Part shown: positions 51,781-60,185 of the stretch, piece after piece
How the letters are laid out: the number at the start of each line of letters is the position of its first letter
How positions within the stretch are numbered: position 1 is the first letter of the stretch
DNA from: JANPPS01 sp965246925
GTDB lineage: Bacteria > Pseudomonadota > Alphaproteobacteria > Acetobacterales > Acetobacteraceae
DNA length: 64,000 bases
Direction: 5' to 3'
NCBI GenBank assembly: GCA_965246925.1
Contig: OZ251994.1
Span: 1,302,001 to 1,366,000, forward strand
Position numbers and translations under genes: made by a program
Notes under the pieces: generated by a model
Databases searched by the model: none
Told to the model about the DNA's origin: nothing
Seen by the model: only the letters and a program-made list of their open reading frames with translations

Positions 51781-52743
51781 ATGGTCGTGCCACAAGTGAA
51801 GTTATCACCCGCCCTCAAGGCCATTCTTCTGGGGGCATCGGCCCTACTGGCAAGCCCGGCCGCAGCGCGCGTGCTCACGGCCGGGCCTAATCAAGAATAC
51901 GACACCCCCTCCCGGGCCATCCAGGCCGCGGCGGCCGGCGATACGATTTCGATCGCACCCGGCACCTACTACGACTGTGCGATCGCCACAGTCCCGCTCA
52001 CGATCGAGGGCCGCAGCCCCGGCGTCGTCCTGACCGACCGCACTTGCGAAGGCAAGGCGATCCTGGTCCTACGCGCCAGCGACGTGGTCGTGCGCAACCT
52101 GACCCTGGCCCGCGCCCGCGTGCCGGACGGCAACGGCGCGGGAATTCGCTTGGAGGGTCAAGGCCTGACGCTGGACCAAATCCTGTTCGACAATGACGAG
52201 GTTGGCCTGCTCGCCGCACCCGGGCCCGGGCGCATCGTCGTGACGAACTGCGAATTCAAAGGCGGCGGCGTCGGCGGCAGCCATCCGCTCGCATTGCTGT
52301 TCGTGGAGCGCGTGGCACAGCTCGTCGTCACCCGCAGCCGGTTTACCGCGGTCCACGGCGTGCAGCTGGTCAGCGCTGCAGACCTCACCGAGCTACGCAG
52401 CAATGTCTTCGACACCGGGCCGGAGGCACGCGGCATGGACATTCACGGCGCGCTCATCATGGAGGCCAACACCCTCATCGCCGGGCCGGGCGCGGCGGTG
52501 GGCATGATCCGCGCCGACGGCGGCCCGGTGACGCTGCGCCGTAATCAGTTTACCGGCGCGGTCCTGCTACAAGACTGGACCGGCGGCACGCCGGTGCTCG
52601 CGGGCAACGAGCTGGCGCCTGGCGCGCAAGAAGTCAGCACGGACGGCTACTGGCGCCACCGCGTCTCTACGACGCTGCACGGCGCAAAGGACGGCGCCCG
52701 GTCGTTGGCCGGGCAAGTGAAGCGCGGAGTGCTCGGCCGGTGA
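51781..52743 (+). CDS. Secreted right-handed beta-helix protein, copy 2
   Basis: I chose ATG 51781 (AAGAAGG site; signal peptide LKAILLGASALLASPAAA); an ATG at 51745 is also in frame. The 320-residue product parallels copy 1 almost from the signal peptide on: AGPNQEYDTPSRAIQAAAAGDTISIAPGTYYDCA, and VRNLTLARARVPDGNGAGIR, nearly identical in both. The later repeats diverge and a basic C-terminal tail (KRGVLGR) is added. It probably arose by tandem duplication. Its stop overlaps the GTG start of the hydrolase. Confidence 0.78.
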   Translation: MVVPQVKLSPALKAILLGASALLASPAAARVLTAGPNQEYDTPSRAIQAAAAGDTISIAPGTYYDCAIATVPLTIEGRSPGVVLTDRTCEGKAILVLRASDVVVRNLTLARARVPDGNGAGIRLEGQGLTLDQILFDNDEVGLLAAPGPGRIVVTNCEFKGGGVGGSHPLALLFVERVAQLVVTRSRFTAVHGVQLVSAADLTELRSNVFDTGPEARGMDIHGALIMEANTLIAGPGAAVGMIRADGGPVTLRRNQFTGAVLLQDWTGGTPVLAGNELAPGAQEVSTDGYWRHRVSTTLHGAKDGARSLAGQVKRGVLGR

Positions 52744-54557
52744 GATGGGCGTTCCTGCTGCTGCTGGCCGGGCCCGCTACCGCCGCGCCGTGGGACCGCT
52801 ACGAGCTGATCATGTGGCAGGACCAGACCCCGGCGCGTCTGGCCGGGCTGGCGCGGCTCGGTTTTAGCGCGGCGAAGCTGAACGGCAATGGCGGCATCGA
52901 CCCCTCCACGCTCATCATGCGCCGCGCGGCCGGGCTGCCCTACTACGTCGAGAACATCGCCACCGATTTCTACGCTCCCTACCACCGCTGGCATCCGGAA
53001 CGTCCGGTCACGGCGCTGTTCGACGAAGCCAAGGCGGCGCTCCGCCAAAATCCATCAAACACGCAGATCTTCCAGCGCAGCCCCAGCCTGTCCGACCCGG
53101 CGTGGCGTCAGCGTGTCACGGCGCGGCTGGGCGCCATCGTGCAGGCGCAGCAAGCGGACCATCCCCTATTCTATAATCTAGGCGACGAAACCGGAATTGG
53201 TGACCTGGCAGCAGCCTGGGACGCGGACATCTCACCCCTGGCGCTCTCGGCCTTTCGCGCCTGGCTTCCCACCGTGTATCCGGACCTTACTGCGCTAAAC
53301 CAGCAATGGGGCACGTCATACCCCAGCTGGGACGCTATCATGCCGGAGCTGACGGACGCAGCACTGCGGCGGACCGATTATAATTTTTCGGCATGGAACG
53401 ATTTCAAGGCCTGGATGGACACGGCCTTTGCGGACGCAGTGCGCATGGGGGCCGACGCAGTGCACGCCGCCGACCCGTCCGCCCGCGCCGGGCTTGAGGG
53501 CGCGCAGATTCCAGGCTGGGGCGGCTACGATTATAGCCTGCTGGCGCCAGCCCTGGACGTTATGGAGGTGTATGACGCCGGCAATGCCGCCGAACTGGCG
53601 CGCGCTTTCAACCCGGCGCTGACGCTGCTCCGCACGAGTTTCGGCACCGGCCCGCGCGAGGAACATGCCGCCTGGCGCAGCCTGATCGACGGCGCCCGCG
53701 GCACGGTCGTGTGGGACGAGGCCGATGACATCGTGCAGAAAGACGGCACCCCAGGCCCGCGCGGGACAGAGCTGGCGGCGCTGACCGCGCAGCTTCGCCG
53801 GGTGGCGGGAACGCTATGGAGCATGGAGGCCGGGCAGGACGCGGTCGCGGTGTTATACTCCCAGCCGAGTTTCCGTATCCGCTGGCTACTGGACCGCCAG
53901 GCCGGGCCCGGCCGGTGGTGGGAGCGGGATGCCGAGCGGGAGTACGACGACAATGCATGGCGCGCCAGCCGCCGGCAGGTGACCGATCGTCTGGCGGCGC
54001 TAGGCCTTCGCCCGCATTGGCTAGCGCAGGCCGGGCTGGAGCGGGGCGTGCCAGACGGCATCCGCGTGCTGATCTTACCCCACGCCATCGCACTGTCCGA
54101 TCAGGAAATAATTGAAATCAGGGCGTTCAAAGCCCGGGGCGGCGCAGTGCTGGCCGACATCGAGCCCGGCGCGTTCGACGGCCATGGCCGCCGCCGGGGT
54201 GCGCTGCCGTTGGCGGGCGCGGCAGACACGCCGCCTGGCATGCGCCCTGACCCCGGCGGCTTCCAGGCTTTCGCCGACATGCTGCAAGCAAGCGGCGTCG
54301 TGCCCGGCGTGAACGTCACGCTGCAGGACGGCCACCCGGCACCCGGTTTGGTGCTACGCATGTTCCGGCAAGGGAACAACCGCTTGATCGCGCTACAATC
54401 GGCGCAGCCCTTCGGCGCGCCAGGCCCGGTCACGCTGCGCTGGGCCGGGCGGGCGCGCCTGACGGAGCTGGTGCGGAACACGGATTGGGGCGAGGGCGAA
54501 CAGCTGACCATCACGCTCGATCCCGTGAGCCCGTTCCTTTTGCTGCTGCAACCCTAG
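52740..54557 (+). CDS. Secreted GH42-like glycoside hydrolase
   Basis: 605 residues from GTG 52740 (GTGA overlap). Signal peptide WAFLLLLAGPATAA. YNLGDETGIGD is the GH42 acid/base Glu region, and FRAWLPTVYPDLTALNQQWGTSYPSWDAI matches the family's conserved helix after it. A beta-galactosidase trimerisation-like domain (residues about 390-500, IRVLILPHAIALSDQEIIEIRAFKARGGAVLAD) follows, then a C-terminal beta domain. It would cleave extracellular or periplasmic galactoside/glucoside chains, ending the glycan module. Confidence 0.78.
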   Translation: MRWAFLLLLAGPATAAPWDRYELIMWQDQTPARLAGLARLGFSAAKLNGNGGIDPSTLIMRRAAGLPYYVENIATDFYAPYHRWHPERPVTALFDEAKAALRQNPSNTQIFQRSPSLSDPAWRQRVTARLGAIVQAQQADHPLFYNLGDETGIGDLAAAWDADISPLALSAFRAWLPTVYPDLTALNQQWGTSYPSWDAIMPELTDAALRRTDYNFSAWNDFKAWMDTAFADAVRMGADAVHAADPSARAGLEGAQIPGWGGYDYSLLAPALDVMEVYDAGNAAELARAFNPALTLLRTSFGTGPREEHAAWRSLIDGARGTVVWDEADDIVQKDGTPGPRGTELAALTAQLRRVAGTLWSMEAGQDAVAVLYSQPSFRIRWLLDRQAGPGRWWERDAEREYDDNAWRASRRQVTDRLAALGLRPHWLAQAGLERGVPDGIRVLILPHAIALSDQEIIEIRAFKARGGAVLADIEPGAFDGHGRRRGALPLAGAADTPPGMRPDPGGFQAFADMLQASGVVPGVNVTLQDGHPAPGLVLRMFRQGNNRLIALQSAQPFGAPGPVTLRWAGRARLTELVRNTDWGEGEQLTITLDPVSPFLLLLQP

Positions 54558-54596
54558 GCCATCCCGGGCTTTAAAGATGCAGCAACGGAGGCAACC

Positions 54597-55094
54597 ATGA
54601 CCGATAAGACGCACTCGGAAGCGACGCAGAAGATGTGGGGCATGATGAAGTCCATCGGCTTTGCCATGCTCACGACCGAGGACGGCGGCGAACTCCGCGC
54701 CCGCCCGATGGTGGCGGCGCAGGAGGAGTTCGATGGCAATCTGTGGTTCTTCACCAAGGCCAGCAGCCATAAGGTGCAGGAGGCCTCCGGCGGCCAGAAG
54801 GTGGGCGTCACCTACGCCGATCCGTCCAAGCAGGACTACGTGAGCCTATCCGGCCACGCCGCCGTAGTGCGCGACAAGGCCACGATCTCGTCCCATTGGT
54901 CCGAGGCCATGCGAACCTGGTTCCCCGGCGGCAAGGACGATCCGGACATCGCGCTGCTCAAGGTCGAAGTGACAGCAGCGGAATACTGGGACGCCCCGAA
55001 CAGTACGATGGTGCACGCCTACGGTTACGTCAAAGCCGTACTCACCGGCACCCCACCCCACCCTGGCGAGAACGAAAAACTATCCTTCGCCTGA
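54597..55094 (+). CDS. General stress protein, PNPOx-like FMN-binding
   Basis: 165 residues with the split-barrel flavin-binding fold: FAMLTTEDGGELRARPMVAAQEEFDGNLWFFTKASSHKVQEA, then VGVTYADPSKQDYVSLSGHAAVV. This matches the general stress protein 26/pyridoxamine-phosphate-oxidase-related group. It binds FMN or FAD in relatives; its reaction is unknown. It begins 40 bp after the GH42 gene with a GGAGG site and is likely a separate unit. Confidence 0.88.
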   Translation: MTDKTHSEATQKMWGMMKSIGFAMLTTEDGGELRARPMVAAQEEFDGNLWFFTKASSHKVQEASGGQKVGVTYADPSKQDYVSLSGHAAVVRDKATISSHWSEAMRTWFPGGKDDPDIALLKVEVTAAEYWDAPNSTMVHAYGYVKAVLTGTPPHPGENEKLSFA

Positions 55095-55160
55095 CGCAGC
55101 ACCGTCAGTGCGAGGCCGTTGGCACTCCGGGGCGGCTTAATGGCTTAACAGTCCCCCGGC

Positions 55161-55186
55161 GACGAGGTTCGCAGACGAGGTTCGCA
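55161..55186. repeat. 13-bp exact tandem duplication
   Basis: GACGAGGTTCGCA occurs twice in a row between the stress-protein and monooxygenase genes. No coding use seen. Confidence 0.8.
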
Positions 55187-55241
55187 TTCGTCTCCGGCGT
55201 TGCGCGCTTTTTCCTACTACTACTCGCATCACCCGCAACCA

Positions 55242-55265
55242 CCGGACCTCGTGAGCGAGGTCCGG
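55242..55265 (-). terminator. Hairpin at the end of the monooxygenase gene
   Basis: CCGGACCTCG (55242-55251) pairs with CGAGGTCCGG (55256-55265) around TGAG: a perfect 10-bp stem just beyond the stop of the minus-strand gene (10 bp). No strong T-run follows on the minus strand, so termination may be weak or factor-assisted. Confidence 0.6.
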
Positions 55266-55275
55266 CCGCCTAGAC

Positions 55276-57093
55276 TCACTGCAGATGATGCGTCTCAGCC
55301 AGTCCGTACACCGGGGTCGGAACGCCCTCCATCCGCGCCTTGAGTTGCAGTGCCAAATAGAGCGAGTAGTGCCGCGATTGGTGCAAGTTGCCACCATGGA
55401 ACCATAGGCCGTCCTGCCGGGTCGGCTTCCACATATTGCGCAACTCGCCTTCCCAGGGCCCGGGATCTTTGGTCGTATCCGAACCCAGCCCCCAACACTT
55501 ACCAACCTTGTCCGCAACCTCTTGATTGATCAGCCGGGCCGCCCATCCGTTCATAGAGCCGTAACCTGTGGCATACACGATCACGTCGGCCGGCAGCTCG
55601 GTCCCGTCCTCCAAGATCACGGATTGCTCCGTGATCTCCTTCACCTTGCCATGCGCGAGCTTGACCTTACCGTCCGCAATCAACTCGGACGCACCGACAT
55701 CGATGTAGTAGCCCGAGCCCCGGCGCAGATACTTCATGAACAAGCCCGAGCCGTCGTCGCCGAAATCAAGCTGAAAACCGGCTTGCCGCAGCCGGTCATA
55801 AAATTCGGCATCGCGCTCGGCGATCTGGTCATACACTGGCTTCTGCATCTCATGCATGATCCTGAACGGCACGGAGGCGAAGATCAGGTCTGCTTTGTCC
55901 GTCGTGATACCGCTGGCTATCGCACTCTCTGAGTATAGGCCGCCCAAGGCGAACTCCATCAGCGACTCGGATTTTACGATATGCGTGGACGTCCGCTGCA
56001 CCATGGTGACATCGGCGCCGTTCTCGTAAAAATCCGCACAGATATCATGGGCGGAGTTGTTGGAGCCGATCACCACTGCCCGCTTTCCCCGGTAAGCCTC
56101 GCCGCCGGGATGCTGGCTCGAATGGTGGCTCTCACCCTTGAAGCGGTCCATTCCCGGGTAATTCGGCAGGTTGGCAATACCAGACATACCCGTCGCCAGT
56201 ACCAACTGCTTCGGATGCAGCGTCAGCGTCTCGCCGTCGCGGTCAACAACGACCGTCCACTCTTGCTTCGCTTCATCGTATCGCGCCGACTTGCACTCTG
56301 TCCTGGACCAGTAGTTCAGCTCCATGATCTTGGTGTACATCTCGAGCCAGTCGCCGATCTTGTCCTTGGCGGCAAACACCGGCCAGTGATCGGGGAACGG
56401 CAGATACGGCAGATGGTCATACCAGACCGGGTCGTGCAGATGGAGTGATTTGTACCGGTTACGCCACTGATCTCCCGGCCGGTCATGCTTGTCGATGATG
56501 ATGGCCGGCACACCAAGCCGCCTCAGCCGGGCGCCGAGCGCAATACCACCCTGGCCGCCGCCGATGACCAAACAATAGGGCTGCACACTGCGGCCCAGCG
56601 CAGCATCCTCGTCCCGCCGCCGCTCGGCATAGGTGCGGCGGCCCGGCTCTACCCCGTGGTGCACCCCCTTCTCACGCCGCGGCCCGGCGGCCTCCTCATA
56701 GCCTTTCAGCTCGCGAAGGGTCGTGAGCAGCGTCCAGGCTTTATCGCCCTTAAGCCGCAGATGGCCATGCCCCCGCCCATGCGATGTTTCAAACCCGATC
56801 CACGCCTCGGTCACACCGTCCGCCTCGGTCGCGCTGCCTTCCAGCATGAAATTGCTGGGAGCCACAGCCTCGACTTGATGGTTCACCATGGCGCGGATGG
56901 CGTCCTGTCCCTCTAGCGTCGTGATATTCCAGGTGAACGCAACAAGGTCCCGCCAAAAACATGTGGTGCCGAAACAATGTGCGGCGGCGGCAACATCGTG
57001 AGCGGAAAGGGCTTGCTCGAACCGGCCAAGCCAGCCAGCGACGCGCTCATCGGCTGCAGGCAACAGCGCCGGCTTTGATCCATACCCATCCAT
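55276..57093 (-). CDS. Flavin-containing monooxygenase with NTF2-like N-terminal domain
   Basis: A 605-residue protein. Residues about 20-130 form a SnoaL-like domain (FEQALSAHDVAAAAHCFGTTCFWRDLVAFTW). The FMO part has GGGQGGIALGARLRRLGVPAIIIDKHDRPGDQWRNRY (FAD), ATGMSGIANLPNYPGMDRFKGESHHSSQH, and VIGSNNSAHDICADFYENGADVTMVQRTS (NADPH). YATGYGS is the FMO signature near the C-terminus. It oxygenates a soft nucleophile or ketone; the fused NTF2 domain is common in this bacterial/fungal subgroup. Monocistronic; good GGGAGG site. Confidence 0.9.
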   Translation of the reverse strand: MDGYGSKPALLPAADERVAGWLGRFEQALSAHDVAAAAHCFGTTCFWRDLVAFTWNITTLEGQDAIRAMVNHQVEAVAPSNFMLEGSATEADGVTEAWIGFETSHGRGHGHLRLKGDKAWTLLTTLRELKGYEEAAGPRREKGVHHGVEPGRRTYAERRRDEDAALGRSVQPYCLVIGGGQGGIALGARLRRLGVPAIIIDKHDRPGDQWRNRYKSLHLHDPVWYDHLPYLPFPDHWPVFAAKDKIGDWLEMYTKIMELNYWSRTECKSARYDEAKQEWTVVVDRDGETLTLHPKQLVLATGMSGIANLPNYPGMDRFKGESHHSSQHPGGEAYRGKRAVVIGSNNSAHDICADFYENGADVTMVQRTSTHIVKSESLMEFALGGLYSESAIASGITTDKADLIFASVPFRIMHEMQKPVYDQIAERDAEFYDRLRQAGFQLDFGDDGSGLFMKYLRRGSGYYIDVGASELIADGKVKLAHGKVKEITEQSVILEDGTELPADVIVYATGYGSMNGWAARLINQEVADKVGKCWGLGSDTTKDPGPWEGELRNMWKPTRQDGLWFHGGNLHQSRHYSLYLALQLKARMEGVPTPVYGLAETHHLQ

Positions 57094-57174
57094 GCTCGCC
57101 CCTCCCGGTTTTTGTTAACCCGAGCATTTCATGAACGGGCCGGCTTGCGAAGTGAAATGAGTGGTATCGCCAGA

Positions 57175-57927
57175 TCAATTGAGATACTTGGCCAGCAACC
57201 GCCTCTGCTCGCCACTCTCGGCCTGGATGTGCAGCCATTGATCCACCCAAGCTTTGAGCGCCGGGTCTCGCGGTAATAGGTAACCGAGCTCGGAGAAATC
57301 GAACGGGGTGTCTGGATTGACCGCACAAAGCTCCGGATGAAGCCGCTGCTGCAGGCGGGTTTCGACCGAGTCGGTGATCATGACATCGGCTCGGCCCGCC
57401 ACTAATTCATCGAAAATTGCGGCGTTATTGGAAAATACGAGAATGTCGGCCTGCTTTAGGTTGGCACGGTCGAACTTCTCATTCGTGCCACCGGGGTTAG
57501 TGATTACCCGCGTGCCGGGCTGGTCGATGGCGGCCAGGGTGGCGAAGCGTTGCTGATCCGCACAGCGAGCGATCGCGGCCTTGCCTGCGCGCAGCACCGG
57601 CGTGGAAAACAGCGCTGTCTTCGCACGCTCGAGCGTGATGGAGATTCCGCCCATGCCGACATCATACTTTCCGGCTTGCAGGTCGGTCATCAGCGTGGGC
57701 CAGGCTGTCGGCACCAGTTCTAGCTTCACGCCCAAGCCCTTGGCCATGCTCTCCGCCATCTCGACGTCCAAGCCGCTGAACTGCCCGGCTGCGTCCTTGA
57801 TGGAAAACGGACGGTAATCACCCGTGAGGCCAACTCGCACCGTGCCCCGGGCGAGAATGGCATCCAGCATAGATTGAGCCCGGGCTGGAAGCGCGAACAG
57901 CATTAGAGCAAAGCACCAGCGCAGCAT
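57175..57927 (-). CDS. pheC: Cyclohexadienyl dehydratase-like periplasmic protein
   Basis: 250 residues with a signal peptide (CFALMLFALPARA). LDAILARGTVRVGLTGDYRPFSIKDAAGQFSGLDVEMAESMAKGLG, WPTLMTDLQAGKYDVGMGGISITLERAKTALFS, INPGGTNEKFDRANLK and LHPELCAVNPDTPFDFSELGYLLPRD follow the pattern I recall for Pseudomonas PheC closely. PheC dehydrates prephenate or arogenate in the periplasm. An amino-acid-binding protein role cannot be excluded, but no ABC permease genes adjoin. It follows the amidase by 3 bp on the same strand, a likely operon. Confidence 0.8.
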   Translation of the reverse strand: MLRWCFALMLFALPARAQSMLDAILARGTVRVGLTGDYRPFSIKDAAGQFSGLDVEMAESMAKGLGVKLELVPTAWPTLMTDLQAGKYDVGMGGISITLERAKTALFSTPVLRAGKAAIARCADQQRFATLAAIDQPGTRVITNPGGTNEKFDRANLKQADILVFSNNAAIFDELVAGRADVMITDSVETRLQQRLHPELCAVNPDTPFDFSELGYLLPRDPALKAWVDQWLHIQAESGEQRRLLAKYLN

Positions 57928-57930
57928 ACC

Positions 57931-59271
57931 TTACTCCCGTAACAGAATTTCGATCGCGGCGGCGATTGCGAAAAGGCGGTGGTCAGCCCCGGTTGGCGCG
58001 ATGAGCATGAACCCCACCGGTGCCTCACCCGCGCGGTTCGCTGGAATGCTGATGCTGCAACGGTCGAGGAAGTTGGCCAGCAGAGGGTTGCGTAACGCCA
58101 GCCCGTTGGCCCGGAAAAACGCCGCATCATCTTTCAGCGCGTCCAATCGTGGGGGGAGAATGGGGGTAGTCGGCATCGCCACGACGTCGAACGGGCCCGT
58201 CGCCGCATTCATGCCGAGAATGATGTCCCGCCGTGCGGCCAAAAGGTCGATGTAATCAGCGGCAGAAATGGCGGCTCCCTTCTCCATCCGGACCCGGACA
58301 CGCTGATCGTAGGCGTCCGCACTGCGCGCCAGCAAAGGCCGGTGCCAAGCGTATGCCTCGGCACTCGAAAAGCCGCCCTGTGCGTTGGCGGCCGAGATAC
58401 GCTCGAACTGCGGGAACGGCAGGTGGGTGATGCGGGCGCCCTGGGTGCCGAGCCGGGTCAGCACGCGCCCGAATGCCTCCGACACCGCCGGCTCCATATC
58501 GTCCATCACCATCGTGCCCGGCACCGCCACCCGCAGGCCGCGTAGCGCCATCGGTACTGGCTCGTAAGGCGGCTCACCGGCCATCAGCGCATCGATAATG
58601 GCGCAGCACGTGACGCTGTTGGCCAGCGGCCCCACACTGTCGAGCGTGGACGACAGCGGCAGCACGCCGTCCTGCGGCACGCGCCGAGCCGTGGGCTTGT
58701 AGCCCGTAATGCCGCAGAACGCGGCCGGAATGCGGCAAGAGCCACCCGTGTCGGTGCCAAGCGCGGCCAGCGCCATACCATCCGCCACCGACACCGCCGC
58801 ACCGGAACTGCTGCCGCCAGGCACATGCCCCTCGGCGCGGTTCCAGGGGGAGAGCGGAGTGCCGTAATGCGGGTTGATGCCGATGGCGGAGAAAGCGAAC
58901 TCCGTCATGTTCGTCCGCCCTACCGGCACCAGCCCTGCGGCCAGCAAGCGCTGGACGGCCGTGGCGTGGGCGGTGGCAGGCGGAGCATCGGCCAGCACGG
59001 CGCTGCCGGCCGCGGTGGTCTCACCCGCGATGTCGAACAGGTCCTTAATGCTGAACGGCAGCCCGGCGTAGCGGCCCGGCGCCCGTCCGGCGCGGCGCAG
59101 AGCGTCCATGGCGTCCGCGCTAGCCCGCGCCTGACCGGCATACAGCTTGACAAAAACCCGGGCGCCTTGCCCCGAAAGGTCTTCGGCGGCCGTAAGGCAG
59201 GACTCTACGAGGGCTCGGGCGGTCGTGCGCCCCTGATCGAGATCGGTTGCGGCTTGGGTCAGGGTCATCAT
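57931..59271 (-). CDS. Amidase (amidase-signature family)
   Basis: 446 residues from ATG 59271. The catalytic Lys is in PFSIKDLFD, and GGSSSGAAVSVADGMALAALGTDTGGS holds the cis-Ser and Ser nucleophile of the Ser-cisSer-Lys triad. It hydrolyses an amide; it is shorter than GatA and lies alone without gatBC, so an enzymatic amidase is likelier than the tRNA amidotransferase. It is in operon with the PheC-like gene, hinting at aromatic amide or amino acid use. Confidence 0.9.
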   Translation of the reverse strand: MMTLTQAATDLDQGRTTARALVESCLTAAEDLSGQGARVFVKLYAGQARASADAMDALRRAGRAPGRYAGLPFSIKDLFDIAGETTAAGSAVLADAPPATAHATAVQRLLAAGLVPVGRTNMTEFAFSAIGINPHYGTPLSPWNRAEGHVPGGSSSGAAVSVADGMALAALGTDTGGSCRIPAAFCGITGYKPTARRVPQDGVLPLSSTLDSVGPLANSVTCCAIIDALMAGEPPYEPVPMALRGLRVAVPGTMVMDDMEPAVSEAFGRVLTRLGTQGARITHLPFPQFERISAANAQGGFSSAEAYAWHRPLLARSADAYDQRVRVRMEKGAAISAADYIDLLAARRDIILGMNAATGPFDVVAMPTTPILPPRLDALKDDAAFFRANGLALRNPLLANFLDRCSISIPANRAGEAPVGFMLIAPTGADHRLFAIAAAIEILLRE

Positions 59272-59345
59272 GCCGCCAAGCCTGCCGTCTGGTTGACCCG
59301 GCGGCAAGCCCGCGGAACACTGCCCACGCGATAGTCAGGACCGTC

Positions 59346-60182
59346 ATGACCGAAACCGTTCCTTCCCGCCCCGTGCTCTTGACCGGCGCCAGCGGCGCCC
59401 TGGGCCGGGTGCTGGCCCGACAATTGGCCAGCCGCGGCTGGACGCTGCACCTGACCGATATCGCGCCATTCCCGGACGCGCTGCCACCAGGCTCCCGGTT
59501 CCAGCAGGCCGATCTGGGTGAGCCCGGTGCCATGCTGCAGCTCGCCGAACCATGCGGGACCATCCTGCACTTTGGCGGCATCTCGATCGACCGTCCGTTC
59601 GATGAGGTGCTCACGCCCAACATAACCGGGCTCTACCACATCTACGAAGCTGCCCGGCTTCGGCAGGCCCGGGTGGTATTTGCTAGCAGCAACCACAGCA
59701 TCGGCTTCCATGAGCGTACGACGATCCTGGATGCGGGCTGCCAATACCGTCCGGACAGTTTCTACGGATTGTCCAAGGCCTATGGTGAGCTGATGGGCCG
59801 GCTGTACTGGGACAAACACGGGGTCGAGAACGTCAACATCCGCATCGGCTCCTGCTTTGCCGAACCGGCGGACGCGCGCATGCTGGCGACATGGCTTTCG
59901 TATGACGATCTGGTCCGGCTGATCGAGCGGTCGGCGCTGGCGCCGGTCGTAGGGCACGCTGTCGTCTGGGGCGCATCGGCCAACAGCGCCATGACGTGGT
60001 GGCGGAGGGATCAGCGCGGGCGGCTGGGCTGGGCGCCGGAGGATAGCGCCGACCAGTTCGCCGCGGCCAAGGCTGGCCAGGTAAGCGCCAGCCCGGTGAC
60101 CGAGCGTTATCAGGGTGGCGCGTATTGCTCGAACGGCTATTCGCGCACGACCCCTTCGCCCGCCGATCCGTTGGTGGATTAG
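59346..60182 (+). CDS. udh: Uronate dehydrogenase
   Basis: 278 residues from ATG 59346. GASGALGRVLARQLASRGW is the NAD motif. ILHFGGISIDRPFDEVL and VVFASSNHSIGFH are Udh hallmarks, and YGLSKAYGE provides the catalytic Tyr-x-x-x-Lys. It oxidises glucuronate or galacturonate to the aldarolactone. Divergent from the amidase. It ends with a single TAG, after which the same frame continues into a FAD enzyme. Confidence 0.88.
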   Translation: MTETVPSRPVLLTGASGALGRVLARQLASRGWTLHLTDIAPFPDALPPGSRFQQADLGEPGAMLQLAEPCGTILHFGGISIDRPFDEVLTPNITGLYHIYEAARLRQARVVFASSNHSIGFHERTTILDAGCQYRPDSFYGLSKAYGELMGRLYWDKHGVENVNIRIGSCFAEPADARMLATWLSYDDLVRLIERSALAPVVGHAVVWGASANSAMTWWRRDQRGRLGWAPEDSADQFAAAKAGQVSASPVTERYQGGAYCSNGYSRTTPSPADPLVD

Positions 60183-60185
60183 GCC

